Made by a program: the position numbers and the translations under genes. Shown in pieces: positions 6,257 through 6,598 of a stretch of DNA of 6,598 nt (within the stretch, counting starts at the first letter, position 1; each line of letters starts with the position of its first letter). Source of the stretch: Candidatus Zhuqueibacterota bacterium 4484_188 (lineage in GTDB: Bacteria > Calditrichota > Calditrichia > RBG-13-44-9). The notes beneath the pieces were generated by a model, which ran no database searches, was not told where the DNA came from, and was given only the letters and a program-made list of their open reading frames with translations. The stretch spans positions 1-6,598 of the forward strand of contig MVCZ01000151.1 in the NCBI GenBank assembly GCA_002049825.1, in the 5' to 3' direction.

Positions 6257-6401
6257 CCTGGCGGTGGTGACAATAACCGCCGGGCGGTAAACCGCTCGTC
6301 TGAAAGACGAAAGCGCCATAAATGGTGCTGGTGTGTAGGGAAAAGATTTCATTTTACCCGGAAAAGTTGTTTCCGGGCAACCACCCACAACCACGGTTGC
6401 T
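6257..6401 (+). ncRNA. Cluster of consecutive hairpins, possible structured RNA
   Basis: Hairpins follow one another: CCTGGCGGT/ACCGCCGGG (6257-6265 with 6276-6284), GGGCGG/CCGCTC (6282-6287 with 6292-6297, competing with the first), TCGTCT-GAA-AGACGA (6296-6310), AGCGCCAT/ATGGTGCT (6312-6319 with 6322-6329), CCCGGAAA/TTTCCGGG (6357-6364 with 6370-6377) and GGCAACC/GGTTGCT (6376-6382 with 6395-6401). Wobble pairs in four stems (T6259-G6282, G6283-T6296, G6315-T6326, G6376-T6401) are G-U in a + strand RNA but A-C mismatches in a minus-strand RNA, so + is favoured. I match no known riboswitch, RNase P, tmRNA or SRP RNA. It could also be a dispersed repeat element. Confidence 0.3.
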
Positions 6402-6598
6402 ATCCCATGCCTGCCTGTCTTCCTGCCGAAGCCGTGCATTCTCGCCGAAATTTTACCGATTTTCACAACTTTTCTTTTTGTTTACCAGGTATCTTTCATT
6501 ATATCGTAAGGAAGGATTGTTCCATTCGGTATATTCTGTTTACCACTCTTCATCTGTTGGTACAGAAATAAAATTGTGAGTTTCGCATTGCCTATTGT
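6402..6598. other. Right-end stretch with no recognised feature
   Basis: I see no convincing gene, terminator or repeat here. The + strand is pyrimidine-rich (many CT and TTT runs). Short open frames cross it on both strands but show no recognisable domain, and no strong ribosome site was found for them. It may be the edge of a control region or the remains of a gene lying mostly outside the window. Confidence 0.5.

Noticed and set aside
6245..6466. Minus-strand open frame of 73 codons starting GTG
   Set aside because: It crosses the hairpin cluster, lacks a good ribosome site and shows no recognisable domain. It may be worth a nucleotide search as a dispersed element, but not as a gene.
6322..6579. 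Plus-strand open frame of 85 codons
   Set aside because: The composition (Ser, Leu, Phe, Arg) reflects the pyrimidine-rich DNA. It begins inside a hairpin and has no ribosome site or domain.

Overview
The window looks like a piece of an uncultivated Gram-negative bacterium. It has a lipoprotein, a periplasmic coiled-coil protein and a probable outer-membrane barrel, with moderate GC and many CCGG-rich words. The style fits the FCB group or Calditrichota-like lineages, but that placement is an impression, not a result.

Layout. Positions 1-4846 carry a + strand cluster: a membrane histidine kinase open at the left edge and broken at its 3' end (1-972), a small lipoprotein (1015-1491), a sigma-54-type response regulator missing the front of its receiver domain (1562-2788), a secreted coiled-coil protein overlapping it by ATGA (2785-3723), and a probable outer-membrane beta-barrel protein (3806-4846). 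Positions 4847-5072 separate convergent genes and hold hairpins, one of them a plausible minus-strand terminator. A dihydroorotate dehydrogenase-like flavoprotein lies on the minus strand (5073-6062) behind a strong Shine-Dalgarno. Upstream of it are a perfect 58-bp direct repeat with a 10-bp spacer (6095-6220) and a run of hairpins (6257-6401). No convincing gene lies between 6063 and the right end.

How the parts may work together. The kinase and regulator look like halves of one NtrB/NtrC-type pair. The end of the kinase ATPase domain and the beginning of the receiver are both absent, and the lipoprotein gene sits exactly between the two breaks. This suggests that one replacement event damaged both partners, or that the assembly is wrong there. 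The regulator keeps its AAA+ and Fis-type domains, so it could still activate sigma-54 promoters. A weak GG-N10-GC candidate lies just before the barrel gene. The coiled-coil and barrel proteins are plausible envelope partners or targets of the system.

The most interesting points are the double truncation around the lipoprotein gene and the tandem repeat plus hairpin cluster at 6095-6401. In the latter, the wobble pairs I found all favour a + strand RNA. Neither is established from sequence alone.
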